Source of the DNA: Costus lasius
Taxonomy: Eukaryota; Streptophyta; Magnoliopsida; Zingiberales; Costaceae
Assembly: GCA_027563935.2 (NCBI GenBank)
Contig: CM050448.1
Coordinates: 69,139,843-69,203,842 of the forward strand
Direction: 5' to 3'
DNA: 64,000 nucleotides
Shown here piece by piece: positions 44,727 through 56,022 of this stretch. Under the pieces are notes generated by a model. The model made no database searches. It saw only the letters and a program-made list of their open reading frames with translations, and had not been told where the DNA came from. Within the stretch, counting starts at the first letter, position 1. The number at the start of each line of letters is the position of its first letter. The position numbers and the translations under genes are program-made.

Positions 44727-47700
44727 ATGAACTTCAATGTGCGATCCCTACTGGAAAGGGAGAAGTTTGCTGGGCCGAACTTCTCTGACTGGTTCGGACA
44801 CCTTAAGATCGTTCTTAAGGCAGAGAGGAAACTGTATGTCCTCGAGACGGCGATACCGCCTCAGCCCGCTCAGAACGCCGCAAGGGCGGTTCGGGAAGCC
44901 TATGAAAAGCACGTCAATGATAGCATTGATGTCGCTTGCCTGATGTTAGCGTCTATGACGCCACCGCTGCAGCGTCAGCATGAGGATATGTCTGCTATAG
45001 ACATGATAGCAAACCTCAAGATGCTGTATGCTGCACAGGCGAGGACTGAACGCTATAATTTGACGAAGCTCTTCTTTCAGAGCAAACTGGCTGAAGGGAG
45101 CCCAGTGGGAGCTCACGTGCTCAAGATGATTGGGCACAAGGAGGCTCTAGAGAAACTGGGGCATACCATCAACCAGGAGCTTGCTGTGGATATTATTCTG
45201 CAGTCTCTCCCGCCTTCATTCGACGTGTTCATTATTAACTTTAATATGAACAAAATCGATTGTACTCCGGCAGAGCTGCTGAATATGCTCTTGACTACTG
45301 AGGAGACTCTGAAGGGAAAGCCTTCGACCTCTGTCTTAATGGTTCCTTCAAGGAACAAGAAGAAGGGGAAGAAGGGCAAGACCCCTGTCAAGAGTTACAG
45401 CAAGGCTCTGAAGCAGAAGGTTAAGCGGTCCAAGGAATACAGGTGTTTCCACTGTGGCCAGCTGGGTCACTGGAAAAAGGACTGTAAAGCGCTCCAAGGA
45501 GATAAGAGGGGAAGCATCGCTTCTGGCTCAGGTATATTCGTGACTGAGGTCATGTTTTATTCTTCTGTATCATGGGTGTTGGACACTGCATGTGGAGTTC
45601 ACATTTGTTCAAATGTGCAGGAACTCAAGAGAAGAAGGCAGGTGGGACAGCATGAGGTGGACCTACGAGTTGGAAACGGGGCACGGGTTGCTGCTGTTGC
45701 TGTAGGAGACTATTTCATTTCTTTACCATCTGGACTTGTATTGGAACTAAACAGTTGTTATTTTGTTCCCAGTATTACTAAAAATATTATCTCCATTCCT
45801 GCTCTTGTCAGGAAGGGTTTTTCCTTTGAATGCAATATTTCAAAGTGTGTTTTATCTTATGATAATATTGTTTATGCAACTGGTTCAATTAGCAATGGAT
45901 TATACATGTTGGACATGGAGCGTTCTATACAAAATGTTGATATTAAGAAAGCCAAGTATGCTGATGACAGCACCTTGCTATGGCATAGTCGTTTAGCCCA
46001 TATTAACGAGAAACGCATTAAGCGGTTGCATGATCATGGACTGCTGGGATCATTCTCTTACAAGGAGATTGATACATGCAAAGCTTGTTTGATGGGCAAA
46101 ATGACGAAGTCACCTTTTCTTAACAAAGGTCAAAGGGCTTCAGGTTTACTTGACCTTATACACAGTGATGTGTGTGGGCCATTTAGTAAACATGCCAGAG
46201 GTGGCTATCAGTACTTCATTACCTTTACTGATGATTTCAGTAGGTATGGCTATGTCTATCTGATGAGACATAAGAGTGAATCTTTTGACAAGTTCAAAGA
46301 GTTCAAGAATGAAGTACAGAATCAGCTAGGCCGAAATATCAAGGCACTTCGCTCAGATCGAGGTGGAGAATACTTGAGTCATACGTTTACTGACTATCTG
46401 AAGGAGTGTGGGATTATCTCACAGCTCACTCCGCCAGGAACACCGCAATGGAATGGTGTGTCCGAGAGGAGAAACAGAACGTTACTTGATATGGTTCGTT
46501 CTATGATGAGTCAGGCTACTCTTCCTTACTCCTTTTGGGGATTTGCACTGGAGACAGCTGCAAAGGTACTGAACCGAGTGCCATCCAAGGCCGTTTCAAA
46601 AACTCCATATGAGTTATGGTATGGGAAACAGCCGAGCTTGACATTTATCAGGATCTGGGGCTGCGAGGCTTATGTCAAAAAGCTCGCCTCTGGGAAACTA
46701 GAGAGCAGATCTGACAAATGTATCTTTGTCGGTTACCCTAAGGAAACTAAGGGTTATTATTTCTACGATCCCAAAGAGAACAAGGTATTTGTTGCTCGGA
46801 CGGCCATTTTTCTTGAGAAGGAGTTTCTTCTGCAAGAGGCCAGTGGGAGAGAAATAAAACTGGATGAGAATCCAGAGGAAGGACAAAGTGCTCAAGCACA
46901 GTTGGATGAGCCTGAGCCAGTAGATCAGGTTATTGAACAACCTGAGGCTCAGATATCACGGGAACCGCGAAGATCGGGAAGGATTCGTCGACAGCCTGAG
47001 CGCTATGACGGAGTCTACATCATTGATAATGATGAACCCCTCACTTATGCGGATGCGGTCAGTGGACCGGAGTCAGCGAGATGGCTTGAAGCTATGCGCG
47101 CCGAGATGGACTCCATGTCAGATAACCAAGTTTGGGATTTGGTTGATCCGCTTCCGGGAGTTATCCCTATAGGCTGTAAGTGGATCTTCAAGAAGAAGAT
47201 TGACATGGATGGTAACGTGGTTACCTATAAAGGCAGGCTAGTTGCGAAAGGTTTCAAACAAATCTACGGGATAGATTATGATGAAACTTTCTCACCTGTA
47301 GCTATGTTCAAGTCTATTCGGATTCTTTTCGCGATAGCTGCATATTACGATTATGAGATTTGGCAGATGGATGTGAAAACAGCTTTCCTTAATGGAAATC
47401 TGGATGAGGATGTGTATATGACACAACCTGAGGGTTTCACTAATCCATCAGATCGTCATAAGATATGCAAGTTAAAGAAGTCCATTTATGGACTCAAGCA
47501 AGCATCGAGAAGCTGGAATATTCGTTTTGATGAATCAGTCACTGAATTTGGTTTCATCAAGAACGAGGATGACCCGTGTGTATATAAGAGGTTTAGTGGG
47601 AGCGTGATTACTTTCCTAGTCCTCTACGTCGATGATATCTTGATCATTGGAAATGACATTCCTGAAATGCATGCTGTGAAGGCATGGTTGAGGAAATGTT

Positions 47701-48608
47701 TCCAGATGAAAGATTTAGGAGAAGCAGCCTATGTATTAGGTGTGAAGATCTACAGGGATAGATCTAAGAGGCTTCTCGGGCTGTGCCAGAGTACTTACAT
47801 CGATAAAGTCCTGGAAAGATTTCATTTAGAGAATTCTAAACGAGGATATCTTCCAGTCAGACATGGTCTGAGTCTTTCGAAGAGTCAGTGTCCACAAACA
47901 CAGACTGAGAAAGATGAAATGGACAATACCCCTTATGCTTCGGCTATTGGATCCATTATGTATGCGATGTTGTGTACTCGCCCAGACGTTGCTTACGGGT
48001 TAAGCGTGACCAGTCGTTTCCAAAGTAATCCAGGTCAGGCACACTGGATTGCAGTCAAGAACATCTTAAAATATCTGCGGAGGACCAAAGATATGTTCTT
48101 GATATATGGTGGTCAGGAAGAACTCAGTATAGAAGGATATACTGACGCTTCGTTCCAGTCAGACCAGGATGATTTCCGATCGCAATCAGGCTATGTTTTT
48201 AGCTTGAATGGAGGAGCAGTGGTGTGGAAGAGTTTCAAACAGTCAACTGTTGCTGATTCCACAACAGAAGCCGAGTATGTTGCAGCCTCGAAAGCATCCA
48301 AGGAGGCAGTGTGGATTCGTAAGTTCGTGAGAGAACTTGGTGTTGTTCCTTCGAGTGCAGATCCTTTGGTTATCTTCTGTGATAACACTGGAGCAATCGC
48401 ACAAGCAAAGGAACCACGGTCGCACCAGAAGTCCAAGCACATACAGAGACGGTTTCATTTGATCAGGGAGATCATAGATCGTGGCGAGATCAAAATATGC
48501 AAGGTTCATACAGATGACAATCCGGCAGACCCGCTTACCAAGCCTCTGGCGCAGCAGAAGCATGAGAAGCACTGTAATAATATGGGTTTGAGAGTACTCA
48601 ACCATTAG
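44727..48608 (+). CDS. Copia Gag-Pol polyprotein of G (1293 aa, intact)
   Basis: Open frame one residue shorter than A and D (a one-residue loss before the protease, FYSSVSW). All motifs are present: CCHC knuckle CFHCGQLGHWKKDC, protease LDTACGVH, integrase HHCC (HSRLAHIN, CKAC) and DDE (SDVCGPF, SDRGGEY, SERRNR), RT MDVKTAFLNG and YVDD, RNase H YTDASF, TEAEY, FCDN. It begins MNFNVRS, has QPAQNAAR and SKEYRCFHC, and shares these with F, so F and G form a subgroup apart from A, C and D (MSFNVRS, QPAANAAR). The ATG lies in AACACCATGA, the conserved start context. Potentially functional protein, but the 5' LTR is interrupted by H. Confidence 0.95.
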   Translation: MNFNVRSLLEREKFAGPNFSDWFGHLKIVLKAERKLYVLETAIPPQPAQNAARAVREAYEKHVNDSIDVACLMLASMTPPLQRQHEDMSAIDMIANLKMLYAAQARTERYNLTKLFFQSKLAEGSPVGAHVLKMIGHKEALEKLGHTINQELAVDIILQSLPPSFDVFIINFNMNKIDCTPAELLNMLLTTEETLKGKPSTSVLMVPSRNKKKGKKGKTPVKSYSKALKQKVKRSKEYRCFHCGQLGHWKKDCKALQGDKRGSIASGSGIFVTEVMFYSSVSWVLDTACGVHICSNVQELKRRRQVGQHEVDLRVGNGARVAAVAVGDYFISLPSGLVLELNSCYFVPSITKNIISIPALVRKGFSFECNISKCVLSYDNIVYATGSISNGLYMLDMERSIQNVDIKKAKYADDSTLLWHSRLAHINEKRIKRLHDHGLLGSFSYKEIDTCKACLMGKMTKSPFLNKGQRASGLLDLIHSDVCGPFSKHARGGYQYFITFTDDFSRYGYVYLMRHKSESFDKFKEFKNEVQNQLGRNIKALRSDRGGEYLSHTFTDYLKECGIISQLTPPGTPQWNGVSERRNRTLLDMVRSMMSQATLPYSFWGFALETAAKVLNRVPSKAVSKTPYELWYGKQPSLTFIRIWGCEAYVKKLASGKLESRSDKCIFVGYPKETKGYYFYDPKENKVFVARTAIFLEKEFLLQEASGREIKLDENPEEGQSAQAQLDEPEPVDQVIEQPEAQISREPRRSGRIRRQPERYDGVYIIDNDEPLTYADAVSGPESARWLEAMRAEMDSMSDNQVWDLVDPLPGVIPIGCKWIFKKKIDMDGNVVTYKGRLVAKGFKQIYGIDYDETFSPVAMFKSIRILFAIAAYYDYEIWQMDVKTAFLNGNLDEDVYMTQPEGFTNPSDRHKICKLKKSIYGLKQASRSWNIRFDESVTEFGFIKNEDDPCVYKRFSGSVITFLVLYVDDILIIGNDIPEMHAVKAWLRKCFQMKDLGEAAYVLGVKIYRDRSKRLLGLCQSTYIDKVLERFHLENSKRGYLPVRHGLSLSKSQCPQTQTEKDEMDNTPYASAIGSIMYAMLCTRPDVAYGLSVTSRFQSNPGQAHWIAVKNILKYLRRTKDMFLIYGGQEELSIEGYTDASFQSDQDDFRSQSGYVFSLNGGAVVWKSFKQSTVADSTTEAEYVAASKASKEAVWIRKFVRELGVVPSSADPLVIFCDNTGAIAQAKEPRSHQKSKHIQRRFHLIREIIDRGEIKICKVHTDDNPADPLTKPLAQQKHEKHCNNMGLRVLNH

Positions 48609-48611
48609 ATT

Positions 48612-48628
48612 AAGTGCAAGTGGGAGAT
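48612..48628 (+). other. Polypurine tract of G
   Basis: AAGTGCAAGTGGGAGAT, four bases after the stop codon and abutting the 3' LTR. Confidence 0.85.
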
Positions 48629-50314
48629 TGTTGGGGTATGCCCTTAAGCCTAATGTTTGAGGCCTTGGGATTGTAATAGTATCGTGTAATAAACGTTTAT
48701 GTTTATAAAGGCATGGTTATTATTCAGTTAGCTACATTGTCTGCTGCAATATATGTTCTTCTGAATAATGTCTCAATGCTGTTCAGCTGGGCTGACATGC
48801 AGTTAAGTCCTTAGTCGATGTATCTTGGTGAACATGAGACAGCCTTGATATGGTTAAGACTAATATGTGTTCTAGTCTTATAGGATGCTTCGAGCATGGA
48901 ATAAGATGTAGACTCATGGGTACATTGGATGTACTGGACAGACCCTACTAGGATATTCAATTGTTTGTCACAATGTGAATAATCCTTGAATATGACAAGT
49001 GGCACATTTCCTCTGACTTGAGATCACTTGTGTTTTCTAAATGATGATTGTCATTGTTTTGAGGTAGTTCAATATCATTTGAAACATAATGATTATAGAC
49101 TATCTTGGATAATGAGCTTGAGTCAGGTTAGGGCACTAGTGATAGACATAGGATTGCCGTCTCCTTGTTTAGGAGTGTGATGTTCTAAAGGGGCCCCCTG
49201 GATGAGATGATTGAGAAAAGAGTATGGCCATACCCAGGTGACTGTGTTCATCTGATCTAATCATGCTCATCATATTGGAGCTACAAGCTTGACACGCTTG
49301 TCCAATAAGAACATCCAGTGGCAAAGGAAACATGTATGCCTAGTGATGTGGATTCACACTTGTGCTATGGTTTGGGTGTAGTCTTGGAAGACTATTTCCT
49401 TTATATCGGGAGACAGTGATGTGTTGCTAGATACCCCTCACTGATCGTGATAAACGTGAGTTATCGTTACCGACATTTAAAGGAAACCCTCAGGGTCGCA
49501 CAATTTGATGATATGGCTTACTTAAGTCAGATCGTGTGGACTGAATTGTTCGGGTTCAGTTTAAAGGGATTTAATCTCTGATTGTGAGTGAGATCTGGTC
49601 TGATCATGTTTGATTGATTAGGGCTTGAGATCGGTAAGCTTCGATCGAGAGAATGGATGCTAGATTGGTCAGATCAGAAGCATCAAGAGATCGACGGTCA
49701 GATTAAGAGCCTTAAGGTTTTATTATGGTCTGGACTGATTGCTTGGTTTATTTGGTTATTGAACCAAATGGATTTGAACCAGCTCATTGGTTGAGCGCAT
49801 GGTTCAAGTGATAAGAGGCATTGGCGATTGGGGTGATACATGGTCGCAAGTGAAGAAATGGGATGCTATTTTTAGATAGCACATCTCTTAACGTGACCAC
49901 ATCTCACGTTCACGCCAAGAGAATACTATTCTCGTCTCTTGCTCTCTTGACGCCGCTTGAGCATTCGTCTCTTGCACTCTCGTGGGTGAAGGAGTGGACG
50001 ACAAGAGGAAACATTCGACCAAGCAAGGATCTCTCTTTTCCTTTCCATTCGGCAAGACAACCTTGGAACCTTGCTAGCACAAGGAGCACCAAGGAAGAAG
50101 CGCATTGATCATCTTGTGTGCGAGACTTAGGAGAAGGTTCGCTTGCGCCTTTGCCTCCAAGACACCATCCAAGTGATGGCAATGGTGAGTATCGCTTCTC
50201 ATTGAAAGTTGATCATATTATATGCTATGCGATCTATTAGAAACCCTAGATTCCGCTAGAAGTTTTTGTTGCGCCTCCTATTAGGGTTTCGCCCCCTTGT
50301 CTAGGGGATCTTCA
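48629..50314 (+). repeat. 3' LTR of Copia G
   Basis: 1686 bp, uninterrupted. It shows the continuous AGATACCCCTC sequence at the site where H entered the other LTR. The reading frames at 49863-50182 recur in the 5' LTR and are not genes. Confidence 0.95.
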
Positions 50315-50319
50315 TTCCC

Positions 50320-50934
50320 AAGCTTTGAGAACTTCAAGTCATATTGATCCACTGTCAAGTCTCCTTGTTCCAAGTGGATAAACTCCACCTCTCTGTCCTC
50401 AACCATACTGGCGGGAAAGAACTTCTCATTGAACCGGGACAAGAAGTATTGCCACGTCACCGGTTCAGATTTGTCCCCCGCGAGTCTCTGCTCACTCCTC
50501 CACCACACATCTGCGTCTCCACGCATCATATAAGTGGCCAAACACAATCTGTCCTCATCAGAACATCGCATCACCTGAAAGATCTTCTCCAGGCCCAAAA
50601 GCCAGTCCTCAGCCGTCCTGTAATCTGGACTCCCATAAAAAGAGCTAGGGCCCAACCGCTGGAATTCACCCACAAGCAAGGCATAACGCCTATGGGTGTC
50701 CTCCGGCAAGCTAACCCCCGAGCCCGAGCCAGACTCAGACCCCCGTCCCTGCGTCGGCATCTGTGTCTGAGATAGAAACTGCAACTGCTCTCTGAACTCG
50801 CGTTGCTGATCGCGGTTCTGCTGTAACAGATGCTGCTGCACCTCCTGGTGCTGGGTCTGCTGCTGCTGCAGCATCTGAGCCTGTTGCTGGATCAGTGCAT
50901 TCTGCTGCTGCACCATACCAGTCAAAGACTCCAT
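50320..50934 (-). pseudogene. Gypsy gag of E, N-terminal part (split by G)
   Basis: Ty3/Gypsy capsid region: a Gln-rich coiled-coil-like N-terminus, then a Retrotrans_gag-type domain with DYRTAEDWLLGLEKIF, YMMRGDADVWW, WQYFLSRFNEKFFP and LTVDQYDLKF. It stops at the TTCCC duplication of G; frames on the two sides of G agree, and the rest is at 35472-39455. The first ATG is at 50934, but the frame is open upstream to a TGA at 51010-51012 with no other ATG. The start is therefore unsure, and a spliced or non-ATG start is possible. Confidence 0.9.
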
Positions 50935-51142
50935 AGCCCTCAGGAAATCAGCAGTCTGATCACTGCTGCCAGCACCAGCACTCGACCTGGGCGCACCATA
51001 CTGGCTCCTTCAATACACACAAATCAAATTCACAATCAAGTCAGTTCTCAAACAAAGTTCCTAGCTGTCTAGCAATACACAAGCAAGGTTTTCCACCCCC
51101 AATACAGCTATTATTAGCTAGCCCTTTGCTCTGATACCATTC
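50935..51142 (-). other. Leader and primer-binding site of E
   Basis: 208 bp between the gag ATG and the 5' LTR. PBS TGGTATCAGAGC is at plus 51128-51139, three bases from the LTR. Confidence 0.88.
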
Positions 51143-53805
51143 TGTAACGCCCCCTCCAATATAAACCCCAAACACAGACATAAACCGCAGAAGATAGGGA
51201 ACGTCACACACAATTAACAATGCAGATGCTAGGGAATAATAGCTGTGAGAAACCGGTTCGAAAAAAATTTCGGCAGCATGTCCCTAGGAAAACTAAAGAA
51301 ATTCCTGTACATGATCACTAATAACACAATACGGGTCGACATGCCGTCCACAAACTGAAACATAACATTTCAAAGTCAAAAGCTCACATTACTTATCACA
51401 ACGTCGAACTAATAAACCACGATAATCAAAAGAAAACACAAGATAACACAGAATTCACCAAAAAATAGGCTTACGCCCTCGGTTTAACAGTCGAATCAAA
51501 ACTAAATGCCAACCCGGCAACTGTATCACATAAATCCAAAATCAGTATACCAGCCACATCCGGCTAACGTGTCCATGAACACAAAATCACACAAAAATTT
51601 GGCCACATCCGGCCCACAAATAGCACAGGCACGCAGGCCCCAAAATATGAAATCAGAAAACTAAGTCCGCTCATGCTGTAGGCTCCTGCCCTGCATCTGG
51701 AAACATTGTGGAATGAGCTACATGGCTCAGTGAGTAGATAGTCTCGTTCGACCATCCACGAATATACAGTCAGAAATAGATGCAGATATCTTTCAAAACT
51801 TTTAACGGAAGATGCCAATACAACATAAACAACATAATAAAACCGTTAACCACAAATCACAATCATAATCAGAAAATAATACACCCACTACCCCGGGCAA
51901 CAAGATCACCAAACAGCCTAGTCGGCTAACAGACTAGAAATTACACAACTATTGTCCAATGAATTCAGAATTGACCCCGAGGGTCCAACCCGGCCTTCGT
52001 CAAGGCACTGAGAGTAACATGTAACGAACCATGGTGAGGCGTAGATTCAAGAGGTGGCCCCCGCCAGGTCACGACGTGGCACTTTGCTCTACGACACTCA
52101 ACCACACCCCATTTACCGGGAACACAACACCCCCTTTACCGGGAACAGAAGGTGAATGAATTCAAGAGGTGGCCCCCGTCTGACCAAGACGTGGCACTTT
52201 GTTTCAAACACCCAACTCTCAAATGGTTTATCACTTGGACAAAAATACCTTTAACACAAACCGGAACCCTGAACCTCTAACCTGGTCACTAGACTCTAGA
52301 ACAGCCCCTCCATTACCGGAAACAAAGCAGACTAGGATGGGTGGATTCCCCAATCCCCAAATCAGAATGACTGTTCACAGAGTGCTCTAGTTAACCCTTA
52401 GGTTCAGTCCACCCAAGTCTAGGACCCTTATCGAACGCATACAACATGAATATTGTCACAGACATCACCTCAATCAAGTTCAGGGAAGGTCCTTAGATTT
52501 CATGCAAACATGGTTTAACCTTTCTAAGTTATCATTCAAGGTTATCAATCATGTTTCACATCACTACTTTCTATGTACAACATTCAACAAACAAATACAT
52601 ACTAATACAGAAAATTTACCAAATTCCATCCACAAATAGCATGAATACAGGATATCACAGATTAATAGTTTCCTCCTAGTTTTTATAACAAAGATAGAAA
52701 TGCCCCTAGTTCAAAGTTTAGGTCATGCGGGAAAACTTCTCCAAAAATTTCGTAAAAATAGTCATTATGTCCCTCATGATCCTTAGATTCGGAATTTCAA
52801 GCTTTCCCCCAATTTAACTAGCAAATTTACCGAATTACCCCTAGGTCAATTTCGGTCAACAGAAAATTTTATTCCCAAAAATTCCCAAAAAAATACAGTA
52901 GAATCCTCCTATACCTAATTTCATAAAAATCTAGTTTGCCCCAATTTTTACCCACACATTTGGGCGCAATCTCATGAAGAAGGGCGAAATTTTCGTTCAA
53001 GCCCTAATTTTTATGCAAATGACAAATCTAAAGTATCATACATGATGAATCAAGTCTAATTGGGGATTAGAAGCCTTAGGGAAGAAAAGCCCTAATTTTC
53101 CATGCAACTAGGGTTTCGAAATTTGGGGAAAAACACTAAAACACAAACAAATTTGCAATCAAGGGTTCATATCATGTTCTTAAGCTTTAAACTTCTTTGA
53201 ATCAAACAATAATCCAAATATGCGTGAACAAGGTAGAGGAGAAGATCCACTCACCTTGGTTTCGCTCTTCCAAGCCTCACGCCTTCACGCCTCCTCTCAC
53301 GCCAACACGCCGCCGGAAGCACACAATGATCGCCGGCAAGGGTCGCCGGAAGTTGCCTCCACCACCTCTCACCGCCGGCCACAAGAAGAGGAGAAGAGGG
53401 AGGAGGGCAAACCGCCACCTTCTTCTTCAAGGGAGCAAAGTCGTGAGCAAGAGGGAGAAGAGAAAATCGTGAGTGAGAAGTGAGAAAATGGATCCCCTAA
53501 GGTTTTAACTTTCTACCCATTAAGCCTCCAAGATCCAATAACCCTTTACCATAAGTTATTTCCCCACTTCACCCTTATCAAGGGCTCTTACCCTTTTTCT
53601 AAAAGAAAGACACCACTAGCCTAGTGGTGTGCAGCACACACTCCACGCCTTAAGTCGCAGGTTCGAATCCTCTCCGCGACATATATTTTTACATTGCAGG
53701 AAAATACACAAATCAACACATTTTCTCATAAAAACTTCCACAAATAAATGCCAAATAAACAAAATTTCATTTTTCTTACCTGCTAATGAATTTCCGGATC
53801 TTACA
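51143..53805 (-). repeat. 5' LTR of element E
   Basis: 2663 bp, TGTAACG to CTTACA. Differences from the other LTR are scattered point changes and a few one- or two-base indels. Confidence 0.94.
53608..53683 (+). repeat. tRNA-like / SINE-head sequence in 5' LTR of E
   Basis: Second copy: A-box-like at 53617-53628 and B box at 53660-53670, unchanged except CCGTGAC to CCGCGAC downstream. Confidence 0.55.
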
Positions 53806-53810
53806 GTATG

Positions 53811-54245
53811 CCCCAGTTTCTCTAGAGCCTCCTTGTGCCCAATCATCTTGAGCACGTGAGCTCCCACTGGGCTCCCTTCAGCCAGTTTGCTCTGAAAGAA
53901 AAGCTTGGTCAGATTATAGCGTTCTGTCCTCGCCTGTGCAGCATACAGCATCTTGAGGTTCGCTATAATCTCTATAGCCGACATATCCTCATGCTGACGC
54001 TGCAGCGGTGGCGTCATAGACGCTAGCATCAGGCAAGTGACATCAATGCTATCATTGACATGCTTTTCATAGGCTTCGCGAACCGCCCTTGCGGCGTTCG
54101 CAGCGGGTTGAGGCGGCACAGCCGTCTCGAGGACATACAGTTTCCTCTCAACCTTAAGAATGATCTTAAGGTGTCCGAACCAGTCTGAGAAGTTTGGCCC
54201 AGCAAACTTCTCCCTTTCCAGTAGGGATCGCACATTGAAGCTCAT
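53811..54245 (-). pseudogene. Copia gag of C, N-terminal part (split by E)
   Basis: Residues 1-145 of the family gag, starting MSFNVRSLLEREKFAG and running to LEKLGHT, where E's GTATG duplication follows. The frame stays open to 53616 into the LTR of E; those residues are not original. The remainder is at 29328-32777. Substitutions unique to C include IILKVERK and DVTCLM. No zinc knuckle in this part because it lies past the break. Confidence 0.92.
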
Positions 54246-54319
54246 GGTGTTCGTTGCTGCAGGAATCTACAACAATGCAAGAACAGCAAGGTTAGTATCA
54301 ATGTTTAGAATCTATCCAG
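54246..54319 (-). other. Gag-proximal leader of C
   Basis: 74 bp with the splice-acceptor-like tract. The branch-point-like motif in sense is TACTAAC, a closer match to the classic consensus than in relatives. It ends with F's TCCAG duplication (54315-54319). Confidence 0.85.
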
Positions 54320-56002
54320 TGAAGGCACCCCTAAACCTAAGGGGGGGCGAAACCCTAATAGGAGGCGCAACAAAAATTCTAGCGGAATCTAGGGTTTCTA
54401 AAAGATCGCATAGCATGTAATATATTCAACTTTCAAAGTGAAACGATTCTCACCATTGCCATCACTTAGATGATGTCTTGGAAGGAAAGGCGCAAGCGAA
54501 CCTTCTCCTTAGTTTCGCACACAAGGTGATCAATGCGCCTACTCCCTTGATGCTCCTTGTGCTAGCAAGGCTTCAAGGTTGTCTTGTCGAAATGGAAGGG
54601 AAAAGAGAGATCGCCTTGCTTAGTCGAATGGTCCCTCTTGTCGTCCACAATTCTCCACACGAGAATGCCTTTCGAACGAAAAACCAAAAGGGCGACAAAG
54701 GCGTGAAGAGGCAAGTGAGATGCAACGTGAGATCATGGCCACGTTTGAGGACATGCTATCTAAAAATAGCCAAGTCCAAACGTTCATGCGACCATGTATT
54801 AACCCACTCGCAAATGCCTTATCAATTGAACCATGCGCTCAACCAATGAGCCGGTTCAAATCAATTTGGTTTAATAACCAAATAAACCAAGCAATCAGTC
54901 CAGACCATAATAAACCCTAAGGCTCTTGATCTGACCGTCGATCTCTTAATGCTTCTGATCTGACCGATCTAGCATCTATTCTCTCGATCGAAGCTTACCG
55001 ATCTCAAGCCCTAATCAATCAAACATGATCAGACCAGATCTCACTCACAATCAGAGATTAAATCCCTTTATACTGAACCCGAACAATTCAGTCCATACGA
55101 TCTGACTTAAGTAAGCCATATCATCAAATTGTGCGACCCTGAGGGTTTCCTTTAAATGTCGGTAACGATAACTCACATTATCACGATCAGTGAGGGGTAT
55201 CTAGCAACACATCACTGTCTCCCGATATAAAGGAAAGAGTCTTCCAAGACTATACCCAAATTACAGCACAAGTGTGAATCAACTCACAATGCATGCATAT
55301 TTCCTTTGCCACTGGATGTTCTTATTGGACAAGCGTGTCAAGCTTGTAGCTCCAATATGATGAGCATGATTAGATCAGATGAACACTGTCACCTGGGTAT
55401 GGCCATACTCTTTTCTCAATCATCTCATCCAGGGGGCCCCTTTAGAACATCACACTCCTTAAACAAGGAGACGGCAATCCTATGTCTATCACTAGTGCCC
55501 TAACCTGATTCAAGTTCACCATCCAAGATAGTCTATAATCATTATGTTTCAAATGATATTGAACTACCTCAAAACAATGACAATCATCATTTAGAAAACA
55601 CAAGTGATCTCAAGTCAGAGGAAATGTGCCACTTGTCTCATTCAAGGAATATTCACATTGTGACAAACAATTGAACATCCTAGTAGGGTCTGTCCAGTAC
55701 ATCCAATGTACCCATGAGTCTACATCTTATTCCATGCTCGAAGCATCCTATAAGATTAGAACACATATTAGTCTTAATCATATCAAGGCTGTCTCATGTT
55801 CACCAAGATATCTCGACTAAGGACTTAACTGCATGTCAGCCCAGCTGAGCAGCATTGAGACATTATTCAAAAGAACATATATTGCAGCAGACAATGTAGC
55901 TAACTGAATAATAACCATGCCTTTATAAACATAAACGTTTATTACACGATACTGTTACAATCCCAAGGCCTCAAACATTAGGCTTAAGGGCATACCCCAA
56001 CA
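54320..56002 (-). repeat. 3' LTR of Copia F
   Basis: 1683 bp. U5 terminal hairpin CCCC-TAAACCTAA-GGGG (54328-54344), palindrome CCTTG-TGCTAG-CAAGG (54555-54570), TATA-like box 55224-55231. Confidence 0.94.
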
Positions 56003-56019
56003 ATCTCCCACTTGCACTT
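56003..56019 (-). other. Polypurine tract of F
   Basis: Sense AAGTGCAAGTGGGAGAT next to the 3' LTR. Confidence 0.8.
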
Positions 56020-56022
56020 AAT

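Larger units (their letters stand above)
39456..50314 (+). mobile_element. Copia LTR retrotransposon G (contains solo LTR H)
   Basis: Only plus-strand member of the family. TGTTGGGG...GATCTTCA with TTCCC duplications (39451-39455, 50315-50319) in the gag of E. The left LTR is split by H; without H both LTRs are 1686 bp with about 10 differences by eye. The polyprotein is intact. H lies close to the presumed transcription start, so G may be silent despite its good frame. Confidence 0.96.
32778..53805 (-). mobile_element. Ty3/Gypsy chromovirus-like element E (contains G)
   Basis: TGTAACG...CTTACA ends with GTATG duplications (32773-32777, 53806-53810) in the gag of C. LTRs are 2665 and 2663 bp with about 17-19 differences by eye, the most diverged pair here. 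Sense order: 5' LTR, PBS 51128-51139, gag, pol, purine tract, 3' LTR. The C-terminal chromodomain-like segment and double zinc knuckle suggest the Tekay/Del lineage. Without G it is ~10.2 kb. Confidence 0.95.

Noticed and set aside
53616..53810. C-terminal tail of the Copia gag fragment of C
   Set aside because: It lies in the LTR of E; the original sequence ends at the GTATG duplication.
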